Assembly (NCBI RefSeq): GCF_014191355.1
Contig: NZ_JACHWM010000018.1
Coordinates: forward strand, 1 to 64,000
DNA from: Methylobacterium sp. R2-1
Lineage (GTDB): Bacteria; Pseudomonadota; Alphaproteobacteria; Rhizobiales; Beijerinckiaceae
Length of the DNA: 64,000 nucleotides
Direction of reading: 5' to 3'
The position numbers and the translations under genes were made by a program. The notes beneath the pieces were generated by a model. The model did not search any database, was not told the origin of the DNA, and saw only the letters and a list, made by a program, of their open reading frames with translations. Shown here one piece after another: positions 9,005-17,592 of the stretch (position 1 is its first letter; each line of letters starts with the position of its first letter).

Positions 9005-9472
9005 TCAGATGAACCCGTGCGCGCGCAGGGCCTGAATCGACGAAGCAGCGTCCCGATGATGGATGAAGACGCCGCCGGCCTCCTCCCAGCGATGCCTGTG
9101 CGTGGTCCAGTCATCGACGAGCGCGTCGCCCGGACGGCAATGCTCGCGCTTTAGCGCGGCGGTCGTCGCGATCATCGGAACGCCGGGAAAGTGGCTCTCA
9201 GCCCAGCGCCGCTTTTGCGGCTCGGCCCAGTTCCCCCGCGGCAAACCGGTGAGGATGATGGGGCGGCAGGCGCTGACGGCCTCATAGAGCTCCCGTGCAT
9301 CCGGCAATAGGTCGAGCTCCGCGAAGAAGTCGGGCTCCGCTGCCAGCCGGCTCCAGAACGGCTTCAGACCGAATTGGCGTTGGAAGGCCTCCGGTGACAT
9401 GCCGAGCACGCGTGTGGCTCCACGATCGAAGTCGGCCAACACTCCATCACAGTCGAGAAACACCGTCGGCAT
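9005..9472 (-). CDS. HAD-like 5'(3')-deoxyribonucleotidase-type phosphatase
   Basis: 155 residues. Haloacid dehalogenase motifs are visible: motif I FLDCDGVLADF near residue 5 (nucleophile Asp plus acid/base Asp), motif II IILTGLPRGNW near residue 72, and motif IV LVDDWTTHRHRWEEAGG near residue 115. Size and the late DDW motif resemble the 5'(3')-deoxyribonucleotidase (NT5C-like) branch, which lacks a large cap. The frame is open upstream to 9583, but the ATG at 9470-9472 puts motif I at the usual distance from the N-terminus. Substrate is inferred only. Confidence 0.75.
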   Translation of the reverse strand: MPTVFLDCDGVLADFDRGATRVLGMSPEAFQRQFGLKPFWSRLAAEPDFFAELDLLPDARELYEAVSACRPIILTGLPRGNWAEPQKRRWAESHFPGVPMIATTAALKREHCRPGDALVDDWTTHRHRWEEAGGVFIHHRDAASSIQALRAHGFI

Positions 9473-9728
9473 CGCTGCGTCACACCATCCATTGTCTTGC
9501 GTCGCGCACCCGCGCGAGGACCGACGGATAACGCGTATCGACGGCTTCGGCTCGCAGCGGCAGCAGAAGGCCGCGGTTCCCATCCCGGCGCGTCGGTCAA
9601 GGCTCGAAGCGCCCCACCCCTGGCATCGTCACCGCCGCGGCCAAGCGTCGGCAGGAGCGGGTACCGACACCCTCGCGGGATATTGTTGCGAGCGTGTTCG
9701 TAACGCGATAGCTCGCCCCTGCGAGCGG

Positions 9729-10379
9729 ATGGACATGGAACGCCACAAACACACTCTCGTGCTCGTGCGGCACGGCCAGAGCGAGGACAATGAGCGGGAG
9801 CTCTTTTCCGGATTGCGAGATCCAGCCCTCACACCTCGCGGTGTCAGGGAAGCTAGCGCGGCCGGCGCCACACTCAGGACGCTCGGATATCGGTTCGACG
9901 ATGTGTTCACGAGCCGGCTCCAGCGTGCTCAGCACACCCTCGCGCTGATCCTCGATGCATTGGGCCAATCCGATTTGCCCGTGCATGCGGATGCGGCTCT
10001 GAACGAACGGGACTACGGAGCCCTTGCTGGCTTGAACAAGACGGAAGCGCGCGCTCGGTTCGGAGTTGATCAGGTCCGCACTTGGCGGAAGTCCTACGAT
10101 GCGGTGCCGCCCGGCGGCGAGAGCTTGGCGATGACAGGGGCTCGCCTCTGGCCGTTTTTCGAGAGCGCCATTGCCCCCCGTGTTCGAAGCGGCGGGTGCG
10201 TGCTCGTCGTCGCCCATGGAAACTCGCTGCGATCGCTGCTCATGCGCCTCGACTGCATCGAACCTCGGCACATCGAAGATGTGAATATCGGCACGGCCGA
10301 GATCCTCGTCTACCGCAGCGACGCGGCGTCTCGAACGTTCACCCGGGCGGCGGCGATCGCAACGACTCCGCGCGCTTGA
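9729..10379 (+). CDS. Histidine phosphatase / 2,3-bisphosphoglycerate-dependent phosphoglycerate mutase-like protein
   Basis: 216 residues. It carries the phosphohistidine motif LVLVRHGQSEDN near residue 11, LTPRGVREA, TSRLQRAQHTL, LNERDYGALAGLNK (substrate-contact segment of GpmA) and the second catalytic histidine in VVAHGNSLRSLL near residue 160. These place it in the GpmA group of the histidine phosphatase superfamily, interconverting 3- and 2-phosphoglycerate, though several related enzymes are general phosphatases. Start at the ATG at 9729; another ATG lies two codons on. A decayed copy of its upstream region and first codons sits at 18560-18700. Confidence 0.8.
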   Translation: MDMERHKHTLVLVRHGQSEDNERELFSGLRDPALTPRGVREASAAGATLRTLGYRFDDVFTSRLQRAQHTLALILDALGQSDLPVHADAALNERDYGALAGLNKTEARARFGVDQVRTWRKSYDAVPPGGESLAMTGARLWPFFESAIAPRVRSGGCVLVVAHGNSLRSLLMRLDCIEPRHIEDVNIGTAEILVYRSDAASRTFTRAAAIATTPRA

Positions 10380-10551
10380 TCGGCCGTCGAAACTCGGCTC
10401 ATGGGGAAACAGCCACGAAGTCTGCGCGCTCGTTCAGCGTGGTGATGGCGACGCTCCGTCCGGCCTGCATCCTGTTCGCTGCATCTCCGGCAACGCTTTC
10501 ACGGGCGCCGGTCGCGCTTGGTACCGGCCTGCCAGCGCCCTGATCTCCGCG

Positions 10552-10587
10552 CTACCCTTGCGCGCGAAGTGTCGCACGCAAGGGTAG
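10552..10587 (-). terminator. Hairpin after purC
   Basis: An 11-bp perfect stem (10552-10562 with 10577-10587) lies six bases beyond the purC stop on the minus strand. There is no T-run, so termination is likely by position rather than by a clear U-tract. Confidence 0.5.
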
Positions 10588-10593
10588 CAAGGC

Positions 10594-11604
10594 TCAGATC
10601 GGCTCTTTCGGCGTATCGCCACGCAGGTACGTTTCGAGATTGCGTTGGATGCGCGCGAGCGGAACCTCGGCCGGATCGGGCAGGACGAAGGTCTCCTGCG
10701 TGATGGTCTCGTAGGCGCGGATGTAGACGGCCGCGGCCCCGAGCACGACATCGGGCGGGATTTCCGGAATCGGATCACGATAGGGGTCGCAGCGCGCCAC
10801 GACCCAGTTGCGGACATAGTCCTTGTCGAAGCTCTCGGGCGCCGTTCCGGCCGCGAGCCGATCAGGGTAGCTTTCCGCGAACCAGTAGCGGCTGCTGTCC
10901 GGGGTATGGATCTCGTCGGCGAGCACGATCCGTCCGTCAGGGTCGGTCCCGAACTCGTACTTCGTGTCGGCGAGGATGAGGCCGCGCTCGGCGGCCAGGG
11001 CTTGGCCGCGAGCAAAAAGCGCCAGCGCCATCTCGGAGACGGTCTGCCATTGCCGCGCGGTGAGCAAACCCTGTTCAAGGATCGCCGCCTCGCTGAGCGG
11101 TTCGTCGTGTCCTCCGTCCGCGGCCTTTGTCGTCGGCGTGATGACCGCCTCCGCCAGACGCTCGTTTGCGCGCAGACCATCGGGAAAGCGATGACCGTAC
11201 ATCTCGCGCTCCCCTCGCTGATAGCGGGTGAGGATCGAGGTGGAGGTCGTCCCCGCAAGGTAGCCTCGCACCACGATCTCGACCGGCAGAATGTCGAGGC
11301 GGCGTCCGACGACGACATTGGGGTCCGGATAGGCGAGCACGTGGTTTGGACAGATGTCGGCGGTCCGCTCGAACCAGTAGCGCGCGGTTTGCGTCAGCAC
11401 CTGCCCCTTGAAGGGAATGGCGGCGAGCGGGCGATCGAACGCACTGATCCGATCGGTGGTGATCAGGATCCGGCGGCCATCGGCCAGATCGTAGTTGTCG
11501 CGAACCTTACCCCGGTAACGGCTGGGCAGCCCGACGATCTCCGCCTCGTCCAGAACGTGATGCGCGTACTGCGCGAGGGAGCTTGCGTCCTTCATTCGTC
11601 TCAC
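10594..11604 (-). CDS. purC: Phosphoribosylaminoimidazole-succinocarboxamide (SAICAR) synthase
   Basis: 336 residues, the longer form of SAICAR synthetase seen in many bacteria and fungi. Conserved segments: YRGKVRDNYDL (ATP-binding loop), ITTDRISAFD, LPVEIVVRGYLAGTTS, ILADTKYEFGTD and the family signature DEIHTPDSSRYW. The enzyme joins aspartate to CAIR in step eight of IMP synthesis. Alphaproteobacteria usually also carry a short ~255-residue PurC next to purS/purQ; this long form is likely a second copy. Start at 11604 or three codons later at ATGAAGGAC; both are close to a GGGTGAGACG stretch. Confidence 0.93.
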   Translation of the reverse strand: MRRMKDASSLAQYAHHVLDEAEIVGLPSRYRGKVRDNYDLADGRRILITTDRISAFDRPLAAIPFKGQVLTQTARYWFERTADICPNHVLAYPDPNVVVGRRLDILPVEIVVRGYLAGTTSTSILTRYQRGEREMYGHRFPDGLRANERLAEAVITPTTKAADGGHDEPLSEAAILEQGLLTARQWQTVSEMALALFARGQALAAERGLILADTKYEFGTDPDGRIVLADEIHTPDSSRYWFAESYPDRLAAGTAPESFDKDYVRNWVVARCDPYRDPIPEIPPDVVLGAAAVYIRAYETITQETFVLPDPAEVPLARIQRNLETYLRGDTPKEPI

Positions 11605-12090
11605 CCGCTCGTTTCAGGAAGGAAGGTCAAGCAAGCCTCGTAGCAGGGAACTACCCCGTCCGCCTCTCTCGATCGCGCCCGCATTCCGAGACGGACGGAA
11701 AGGGTTTCGAGGCCGACCATTCGTACGTCGTGGCCGGAGTTGGAGCCACGCCCAATTCCGGTGGATCGGGTCACGTTTCAGGTCCTGTTTGAGACAGGAC
11801 CTTTGTTTCGGCGCGCCTTCCGACGTCGAATCAGCATACATTCGTCCGAACCAGCAAAAAGCGCCCTCACATCTGCTCGGGCCCTCAGGAAACCTCAGAT
11901 CATTCTGCGCCCGAGGAATATGCCCCAAATTATATCGGTACCAGCTCGATCTTACGCGCACTCACCGCTATCGAGCGACGACCATTGCGAGAAATCGAAG
12001 CCGCTTCACCATCCTATTTCTGGCCATAGACTTGCAGCGAGTTGATCGTCCTGTTTGAGGCAGGATCCCAACGGCGGCGCCTCAGGGTCT
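11605..12090. other. Gene-free stretch between purC and the first tRNA-containing repeat
   Basis: I see no supportable gene. It holds a terminator-like hairpin (11781-11808) and, at 12049-12065, a second copy of the same stem-loop (TCCTGTTTGAGRCAGGA), 270 bases apart. Such paired short hairpins suggest decayed mobile DNA at the edge of the following repeat-bounded segment. Confidence 0.4.
11781..11808 (+). terminator. Terminator-like hairpin
   Basis: An 8-bp perfect stem GGTCCTGT/ACAGGACC (11781-11788, 11794-11801) with a 5-base loop is followed by TTTGTTT. No + strand gene precedes it closely, so it may be a remnant of a lost transcription unit or part of a dispersed hairpin repeat. Confidence 0.5.
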
Positions 12091-12133
12091 GCGGACACAT
12101 TGCCGGCGCTTGAGCGGCCCCTCCACCGCTCCC

Positions 12134-12171
12134 TGGCGGGCCTGACACGACTCGAACGTGTGACCTTTGCC
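12134..12171 (-). repeat. Inverted tRNA-Arg 3'-end copy (diverged)
   Basis: On the minus strand this reads as a T-arm and acceptor end (AAAGGTCACACGTTCGAG onward to a CCA) matching the last 38 bases of the tRNA-Arg at 21178-21215 with a few mismatches. The sequence upstream on that strand does not fold into the matching 5' half, so this is a tRNA fragment rather than a tRNA gene. Confidence 0.7.
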
Positions 12172-12277
12172 TGAGGAGGTCTGCGCTAGCATCCCTTTGA
12201 GCGAACAGCACACTCGATCGCCCTGCACAGCGCCGTTACGTCGGCCGCCCAGTTGGGCTGCTCACGAGCCACGGTCA

Positions 12278-12318
12278 GCACCCGTAGCTCAGCCGGATAG
12301 AGCGTTGCCCTCCGAAGG
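12278..12318 (+). pseudogene. Truncated tRNA-Arg(CCG), 5' half only
   Basis: Bases 12278-12318 are the acceptor 5' strand, D-arm and anticodon arm (loop CTCCGAA, anticodon CCG) of tRNA-Arg, differing by one base from the intact gene at 21139. Immediately after the anticodon stem the sequence switches to unrelated DNA and the T-arm and acceptor 3' strand are absent. It cannot yield a tRNA. Confidence 0.8.
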
Positions 12319-12764
12319 TGGAGGACCCGGCTCTCCAGCCCACTAAGTGCCTCCTGCAACATCAGAAACTTAGCTCGCGGCCCTCGGAGATCCGAGGGCC
12401 GCGAGCGTTGCACGGCGCAATTGGGCCACATCCGCGAGCGGCCGGGAGGTGGGACCAAGAACCCGATCTCGGCACTCTGAAGGCGGATGCGATCAGGCTG
12501 TTCTCGTGCGGCGCAGATCAGACCGAGCCGTTTGCCATGCTCGGATTGAGAGAGAGCGAAGTCCTAGAAAATCTGCCTTCCCGGCAGGGGAGTGCCTTCT
12601 GAGCTCACGAGCTTCGCCGAGCCATCCTCGGCGCACGGATGGCATCTCATCGCACTAGCGAAGCTGCGCGCTGCGCGAGCTGCCACCGGATCAAGTTTGG
12701 AGCACCTTGAGTATCAGAATGGGCGACCCCATCCACGCAAGATCAGCGATGCTCCGTCTTCCGG
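12319..12764. other. Gene-free stretch with a long palindrome
   Basis: 446 bases after the tRNA fragment with no supportable gene. The only clear structure is a near-perfect palindrome at 12373-12406. Composition is normal for the genome. Confidence 0.4.
12373..12406. repeat. 16-bp perfect inverted repeat with 2-base centre
   Basis: Bases 12373-12388 are the exact reverse complement of 12391-12406, centred on GA. The stem is very GC-rich and lacks a T-tract. It lies 55 bases downstream of the truncated tRNA. It may be a terminator left from the tRNA transcription unit or a protein-binding palindrome. Confidence 0.6.
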
Positions 12765-12986
12765 TCAGCTCCCGAAACGGGGCTCCCCGCAAGGCTTGTT
12801 CGGATGAACGCCCGCTTCCAAAGCCCGGACACGCCCCCAGGCGATGTGCACGCGCAGGCGAGTGACGTGTAAGATCGCTTCCCAGCTCTGAGGTCTGGCT
12901 GCTTCCGGCCTCATCGTCTCCAGACGCCGAACTTCCTCTACGAGGGCGTCCCACTGCTGCCGTTGCTTCTCTAAAACGGAATCCAT
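12765..12986 (-). CDS. Small hypothetical protein
   Basis: 73 residues, beginning MDSVLEKQRQQWDALVEEVRRLE, a strongly amphipathic charged helix, followed by a second helical segment (SWEAILHVTRLRVHIAWGRVRALEAG). No cysteines and no signal peptide. The residue composition is more protein-like than its neighbours in other frames, but the ribosome binding site is weak (GAGATCGAG just upstream). It does not match a family I know. Confidence 0.4.
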   Translation of the reverse strand: MDSVLEKQRQQWDALVEEVRRLETMRPEAARPQSWEAILHVTRLRVHIAWGRVRALEAGVHPNKPCGEPRFGS

Positions 12987-13309
12987 GCTCGATCTCGCAG
13001 AAGTTCAAGAAGCGTCACGTGGCTCATCGTGCCGGGGTGGCGCCGTCGCATCCACCTTATGCAAGGGAACTCAGCGGAGGGTAACACTCAGCGCACTCCG
13101 CCGCCCACCAATCCCGCGGCAGGGCATTCATTTCACTCCGTTCGGATGCTGCTCAGCCTACCCCCAGCAACGTGCCGCAGGCGTCGACGACGCGGTGGTC
13201 CTAGGCACTGAGCTGGAGACAGCTCGTCGCATTGGCGGAGCCAAGCATTGCCGGAACTGCAACAGGATCAGGTGCAGAGCACTCCGAGCCAGAGACGTAC
13301 TACGAAGGT
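12987..13309. other. Intergenic stretch without clear genes
   Basis: 323 bases between the small helical ORF and the methyltransferase. Short frames on both strands lack start signals. Nothing else recognised. Confidence 0.35.
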
Positions 13310-13933
13310 TCAAGCCCCGGCCTTCCTCAAGACCACGCTGAGGTTGTTGGCTGGCATGGGGATCTGGCTGGCGAGGTGCAGGCCGTGCTCGGCCGCGACG
13401 GCGAGGACCGCCTCGAAGTCGCGCACGCCCCACTCCGGATCGCGGGCCCGCAGGTCTTCATCGAACTGCGTGTTGCTCGCAGCCGTATGCGCGCCGCCGA
13501 TCCGGAAGGGGCCGTAGAGATAGAGAGGCCCGCGATCCGGAAGCAGGCGGCCGGCGCCCGCGATAAGTCCCACGGTCGCCGTCCAGGGCGCGACGTGGAT
13601 CATGTTGATGCACACGATCGCGTCGGCTCGCGTCACGGGCCAAGCCTGTGCTCGAGCATCGAGCTCGACCGGAGTGAGGAGATTTGGCAGGCCGGCGCTG
13701 CGGGCATGCGCGGCGATGCTCCCGAGCGCTCTGCGGTCTGGGTCGCTCGGCTGCCATCGCAGGTCCGGCAGGCCAGCTGCGAAACGCACCGCGTGCTCGC
13801 CCGATCCGCTCGCCACCTCAAGGACCTGGCCGCCACGCGGCAGGACGTCCCGTAGGACATCGAGAATGACCGCCCCGTTGCGGGCCGCGGCTGGCGCGAC
13901 CAGGGCCTCGTCAGTGGCGTTCTCACCGCTCAA
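13310..13933 (-). CDS. DUF938-family SAM-dependent methyltransferase-like protein
   Basis: 207 residues from a TTG at 13931-13933, preceded by GGGAG eight bases upstream (residues then read SGENATDEALVAPAAARN). The frame is open further upstream but no better start exists. The SAM-binding motif VLEVASGSGEHAVRFA lies near residue 35, ADAIVCINMIHVAPW near residue 105, and GPFRIGGAHTAASNTQFDEDLRARDPEWG near residue 145; the order and the NxxFD(E)xL segment are characteristic of DUF938. Substrate unknown. It is divergent from the DHA2 exporter gene starting at 14124. Confidence 0.8.
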   Translation of the reverse strand: MSGENATDEALVAPAAARNGAVILDVLRDVLPRGGQVLEVASGSGEHAVRFAAGLPDLRWQPSDPDRRALGSIAAHARSAGLPNLLTPVELDARAQAWPVTRADAIVCINMIHVAPWTATVGLIAGAGRLLPDRGPLYLYGPFRIGGAHTAASNTQFDEDLRARDPEWGVRDFEAVLAVAAEHGLHLASQIPMPANNLSVVLRKAGA

Positions 13934-14123
13934 GATGCATCTCCCGCAATCTTGCCTCAGCCGGCGGCGTGGCAGCACGCCCCGTCCGTGCGCCTCCCTC
14001 CCGCCCCAATCAAGCTCTGTGTGGCTCGACCGAAATAGGACAGCGCCGCTCGCTCCTTGAGCCCATCGTCGGGCGAGACTTAAGGCTCGACGGCGCCCCT
14101 CCCTCATCCAAGGCAAACTAGTC

Positions 14124-15620
14124 TTGAACGCACCCCATCGCGCCGCTGCATCGCCGCGCCTCAGCCCGGCCGAGATCCGCTCGATCATCATTGGCCTCGT
14201 CGCCGCGATGCTGCTGGCAGCTCTCGACCAGACCATCGTGGCCACTGCCATGCCGACGATCGGGCTCGAACTCGGCGATGCCGCGAACCTGCCCTGGATC
14301 GTTACAGCCTATCTCCTCGCCTCCACCGCGGTCACGCCGCTCTACGGCAAGCTCTCCGACATCCATGGCCGGCGGATCATGCTGCTGATCGCGATCACGA
14401 CCTTCAGCGTTGGCTCCCTGCTCTGCGCGCTCGCCCCGACGATGATCGCTCTGGCGCTCGCCCGCGGCCTTCAGGGCATCGGCGGGGGCGGGCTGATCGC
14501 GCTGTCACAGACCATCCTCGCCGACATCCTTTCGGCCAAGGAGCGGGCACGCTATCAGGTCTACATTGCGGGCGTATTCGCCCTGTCCTCGGTGGCCGGG
14601 CCGCTGCTCGGCGGCTTCTTCGCTCAGCACCTGCACTGGTCGGCGATCTTCTGGATCAACCTGCCGATTGGGCTCGCAGCCTTCATCCTCACCAACGACA
14701 AGCTCAAGCTCCTGCCGCGCAACGAGCGGCGGCACAGCGTCGACTATCCCGGCGCGGCCCTCCTCGTCGTGAGTTCGACCAGCCTGATGCTGGCCCTGAG
14801 CTGGGGCGGCGTGCGCTATCCCTGGGCCTCGGCTCCCGTGCTCGGGCTCGCCGCCTTCGGCCTCCTCAGCAGCGCGGGTTTCGCCGCCCGCCTCGCAACC
14901 GCGGGCGAGCCGCTGATCCCCTTGAGCGTCCTACGCGACCGCGTGGTCACCAGCGCGACGCTCGCCGCCTGCTTCGCCATGGGCACCCTGATCGGGCTCA
15001 GCATCTTCGTGCCCATCTTCCTCGAGGGCGTCATCGGGCTCGATCCCAGCCGCTCGGGCCTCACGATGGTGCCGCTGATGGTCGGAACGGTGGTGGGCGC
15101 TACCCTCTCGGGCCGCTCGATGGCCTATCTCCGGCACTATAAGCGCGTGCCCCTGGCGTTGCTGACGCTGAGCGTTGGCGCCTGCGCGCTGCTCGCCTTC
15201 GCAGGCCACAGGCTTCCGCTTTGGCTTATTGAGATCCTGTTCGTGGTGCTCTCGATCGGGATCGGCACGGTGCTTCCGCTCTCGACGATTGTGGTCCAGA
15301 ACGCGGTCGCGCCGCACCAGCTCGGCATCGCCACCGCCTCAATGAACTTCTTCCGCTCGCTTGGCGGTGCTCTGATCGTGGCGATCTTCGGCACCCTCGT
15401 GCTCGGCGGCGTGGGCGGGACTGGGGAGAGTGCGGCGCACGACATGGCGGCGCTGATCCAGGGGGCCGATGCCGGCCAGCTCGGACAGACCTTCCGCCTC
15501 GTTTTCCTCGCGGCCTGCTTCGGCCTCGTACTGGCCCTCGGCTGCCTCAGCTTCGTGGAGGAGCGCCCCTTGCAGGACTCCGGCGGTCACAAGCGTGACA
15601 GGCAAGGTCAGAAGGGATAA
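14124..15620 (+). CDS. DHA2-family MFS multidrug exporter (EmrB/QacA type)
   Basis: 498 residues with about fourteen membrane helices. Diagnostic motifs: LDQTIVATAMPTIGLEL (motif D1) near residue 35, GKLSDIHGRRIMLL (motif A) near residue 75, ARGLQGIGGGGLIALSQTILADI (motif B) near residue 113 and GVFALSSVAGPLLGGFF (motif C) near residue 153. The start is a TTG at 14124 with AAGG upstream. The family exports drugs or lipophilic anions using the proton gradient. No membrane-fusion partner is adjacent, so it may act alone in the inner membrane. Confidence 0.92.
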   Translation: MNAPHRAAASPRLSPAEIRSIIIGLVAAMLLAALDQTIVATAMPTIGLELGDAANLPWIVTAYLLASTAVTPLYGKLSDIHGRRIMLLIAITTFSVGSLLCALAPTMIALALARGLQGIGGGGLIALSQTILADILSAKERARYQVYIAGVFALSSVAGPLLGGFFAQHLHWSAIFWINLPIGLAAFILTNDKLKLLPRNERRHSVDYPGAALLVVSSTSLMLALSWGGVRYPWASAPVLGLAAFGLLSSAGFAARLATAGEPLIPLSVLRDRVVTSATLAACFAMGTLIGLSIFVPIFLEGVIGLDPSRSGLTMVPLMVGTVVGATLSGRSMAYLRHYKRVPLALLTLSVGACALLAFAGHRLPLWLIEILFVVLSIGIGTVLPLSTIVVQNAVAPHQLGIATASMNFFRSLGGALIVAIFGTLVLGGVGGTGESAAHDMAALIQGADAGQLGQTFRLVFLAACFGLVLALGCLSFVEERPLQDSGGHKRDRQGQKG

Positions 15621-15644
15621 CGCCCGCAGATCTGAGATGTCTCT

Positions 15645-16610
15645 TCAGCCACGTGCGTGCCGGCGCCGGTATTCGGCCGGCGTCGTCCCAACCCGGCGCA
15701 TGAAAGCCCGCCGGAGCGTATCCGGATCGCGAAAGCCGCAGGCGCCGGCAACTTGCTTCAGGGCAACGTCATCCCGCTCGAGAAGCCGGCGGACGGCCTC
15801 AATCCTGACGTTCTCAACGTAAGCGGCCGGGGTGAACCCTGTCTCCACGCGGAACAGGCGAGCGAAGTGCCGCGGGCTCATCCCAGCCCTCTCGGCCAGC
15901 CGCTCGACGCAGTGATCGTCAGCCGGATGGGCCGCAACCCAGCGCTGGACCTCCTGCAGGGCTGAGCGTCCGACGGGCGCGCTCAGCCCGCGGCGACTGA
16001 ACTGCATCTGGCCACCGCCGCGCTTGAAGAACATCACGAGCTGGGCGGCGACTTGGCGCGCGATCTCGGCGCCGAGATCCTCCTCGACGAGCGCCAAGGC
16101 GAGGTCGAGCCCTGCCGTTACGCCGGCAGCCGTCCTCAGCTTTCCGTCGAAGAGACAGATTGCATCGGGTTCGATGAGCGCTTCGGGGTAGCGGGCTGCC
16201 AGCGCATCGGCCACGGCCCAATGCGTCGTGGCCCGTCGGCCGTTCAGAAGGCCCGCCTGTCCGAGAAGGAAGGCGCCGCTGCAGACCGAGCCGTAACGGC
16301 GACTATGCTTGGCGACCTGACCGAGCCAAGCGAGGAGATCGGCCTGGAGATCAAGCTCGTGGATGCGGGGTGCGCCGGCCACGAGCAGAGTGTCGAAGCT
16401 TGTCGGGGCGACTGAAGGCGCGACGGCATCGGCGATCAGCCCACGCCCGGACGAGCTGATGATCGGGCCGGCTTGGATGCCAACGACGGCGAGATCGTAG
16501 ACCGCCTCACCGACTTGCGCATTGGCCTCTGCGAAGACGTCGAGTGGGCCGGCGACATCCAGAAGCTGAACGCCGGGAAGGGCGAGAATCGCGATGTGCC
16601 GGGGGGCCAT
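15645..16610 (-). CDS. GlxA-family transcriptional regulator (DJ-1/PfpI domain plus AraC HTH)
   Basis: 321 residues. The N-terminal ~190 residues form a DJ-1/PfpI-like domain (IAILALPGVQLLDVAGPLDVF; nucleophile-elbow-like YGSVCSGAFLLGQAG; ATTHWAVADALAARYP). The C-terminal ~100 residues are a two-helix-turn-helix AraC domain (AERAGMSPRHFARLFRVETGFTPAAYVENVRIEAVRRLL...GFRDPDTLRRAFMRRVGTTPAEYRRR). This architecture is typical of GlxA, CdhR and ArgR-like regulators. It is transcribed divergently from the HD-domain gene, with 118 bases between the starts, so it probably controls that gene and itself. Confidence 0.9.
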   Translation of the reverse strand: MAPRHIAILALPGVQLLDVAGPLDVFAEANAQVGEAVYDLAVVGIQAGPIISSSGRGLIADAVAPSVAPTSFDTLLVAGAPRIHELDLQADLLAWLGQVAKHSRRYGSVCSGAFLLGQAGLLNGRRATTHWAVADALAARYPEALIEPDAICLFDGKLRTAAGVTAGLDLALALVEEDLGAEIARQVAAQLVMFFKRGGGQMQFSRRGLSAPVGRSALQEVQRWVAAHPADDHCVERLAERAGMSPRHFARLFRVETGFTPAAYVENVRIEAVRRLLERDDVALKQVAGACGFRDPDTLRRAFMRRVGTTPAEYRRRHARG

Positions 16611-16728
16611 GCCGCCTCCGTGGCTGTCGCCGTGTGCCTGATGGCAGAAATCGCCTGGTATCGACGATTGATGCCATTGGTTGGATCGCCTAGCAGATTA
16701 GGAGGCTTCCCGCAAAGGAAATTAGACC
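16611..16728. promoter_or_regulatory. Divergent promoter region of GlxA-type regulator and HD-domain gene
   Basis: 118 bases between two start codons on opposite strands. It must hold both promoters and is the natural operator site for the regulator. AAAGGAAATTAGACC before 16729 is the ribosome binding site of the HD gene. I see no long palindrome. Confidence 0.4.
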
Positions 16729-17406
16729 ATGAGCATCCCGTCAGAAGCAGCGATCCCTGATAGCAAACTCGCCCAGGCGATCACGGAATTCGTCAGAGAC
16801 AACGAAACCGATCTCCTCTTCAATCATTCAAGCCGAGTCTATCAGTTTGGTGCACTTGCCGGTCTCCATCGCGACCTAAACTTTGATCGCGAACTGCTCT
16901 ATGCCGGTGCCATGTTCCATGACCTTGGTCTGATGCCCGAACACGGCAGCACAACCGAGCGCTTCGAGGTGGACGGGGCCAACGCGGCTCGGAACTTTCT
17001 GAAGGCGCACGGGGTGCCGGAGGCGGACGTCTACACGGTCTGGACCGCCATCGCGCTCCACACGACGCCAGGCATTCCAGTCCACATGCATCCCGTGGTC
17101 GCGCTGGTCACGGCGGGTGTCGAAATGGACGTCCTTGGTCTGACCTATGGCGAGTATACGGATGCTGAGCGCGAGGCCGTCGTCTCCACCTTCCCGCGCA
17201 CGCCGGGCTTCAAGGAGGACATCATCCAGGCCTTCTACGAAGGCATCCGACACAAGCCCGACACCACCTTCGGTAACGTCAAAGCTGATGTGATTGCCGA
17301 CAAGGAGCCGGGCTTCCGCAGAGGCAACTTCTGCAGCCTGATCCGCAATTCGCGCTGGCCGGGCACGGCACATGCATCGAAATGCGGATGCGGGCAGCAC
17401 GACTGA
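16729..17406 (+). CDS. HD-domain phosphohydrolase-like protein
   Basis: 225 residues. Metal-binding residues of the HD superfamily are in order: NHSSRVYQFG (first His, near residue 27), AGAMFHDLGLMPEH (His-Asp, near residue 60), VWTAIALHTTPG (His, near residue 105) and a later Asp/Glu region. It resembles small cyanamide-hydratase-like HD proteins annotated simply as HD-domain proteins. Ribosome binding site AAAGGA upstream. The divergent GlxA-type gene is its likely regulator. Substrate not predictable. Confidence 0.82.
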   Translation: MSIPSEAAIPDSKLAQAITEFVRDNETDLLFNHSSRVYQFGALAGLHRDLNFDRELLYAGAMFHDLGLMPEHGSTTERFEVDGANAARNFLKAHGVPEADVYTVWTAIALHTTPGIPVHMHPVVALVTAGVEMDVLGLTYGEYTDAEREAVVSTFPRTPGFKEDIIQAFYEGIRHKPDTTFGNVKADVIADKEPGFRRGNFCSLIRNSRWPGTAHASKCGCGQHD

Positions 17407-17592
17407 ACAACGCGTCCGCTCGTCGGAGCGGCGCGCCCACCGCCGGACGTCGCGTTACTTCGATCAGTTGATGTAGGATCGTGCCGGCAAAGCCGCTGTC
17501 ATCGGCGAGCAAGAATGCGTTTCCTTCGACCCTCCGACAAATGGGGACGAAAACCCGCTTTGCACGCATCCTCCAGAACGGAGACAACCACA

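Larger units (their letters stand above)
12091..12320 (+). repeat. Left copy of ~230-bp diverged direct repeat containing tRNA-Arg 5' half
   Basis: This segment aligns end to end with 20955-21180, at roughly 80-85% identity by eye. Shared landmarks in order: ACATTGCCGGCGCTTGAGCGG, the inverted tRNA 3' fragment, CTGAGGAGG, CACAGCGCCGTTRCGT, GCCCAGTTGGGCT, CTCACGAGCCACGGTCA and the tRNA 5' half. The copies bracket 8.9 kb of accessory genes, consistent with an old duplication or recombination event at a tRNA locus. Confidence 0.75.

Noticed and set aside
12278..12318. A functional tRNA-Arg at 12278
   Set aside because: The T-arm and acceptor 3' strand are absent; only the right-hand copy at 21139 folds.
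13310..14251. A 313-residue version of the DUF938 protein starting at 14251
   Set aside because: The upstream ~105 residues are Arg/Ala-rich shadow sequence and overlap the start of the divergent exporter gene; the TTG with GGGAG at 13933 fits the family length.
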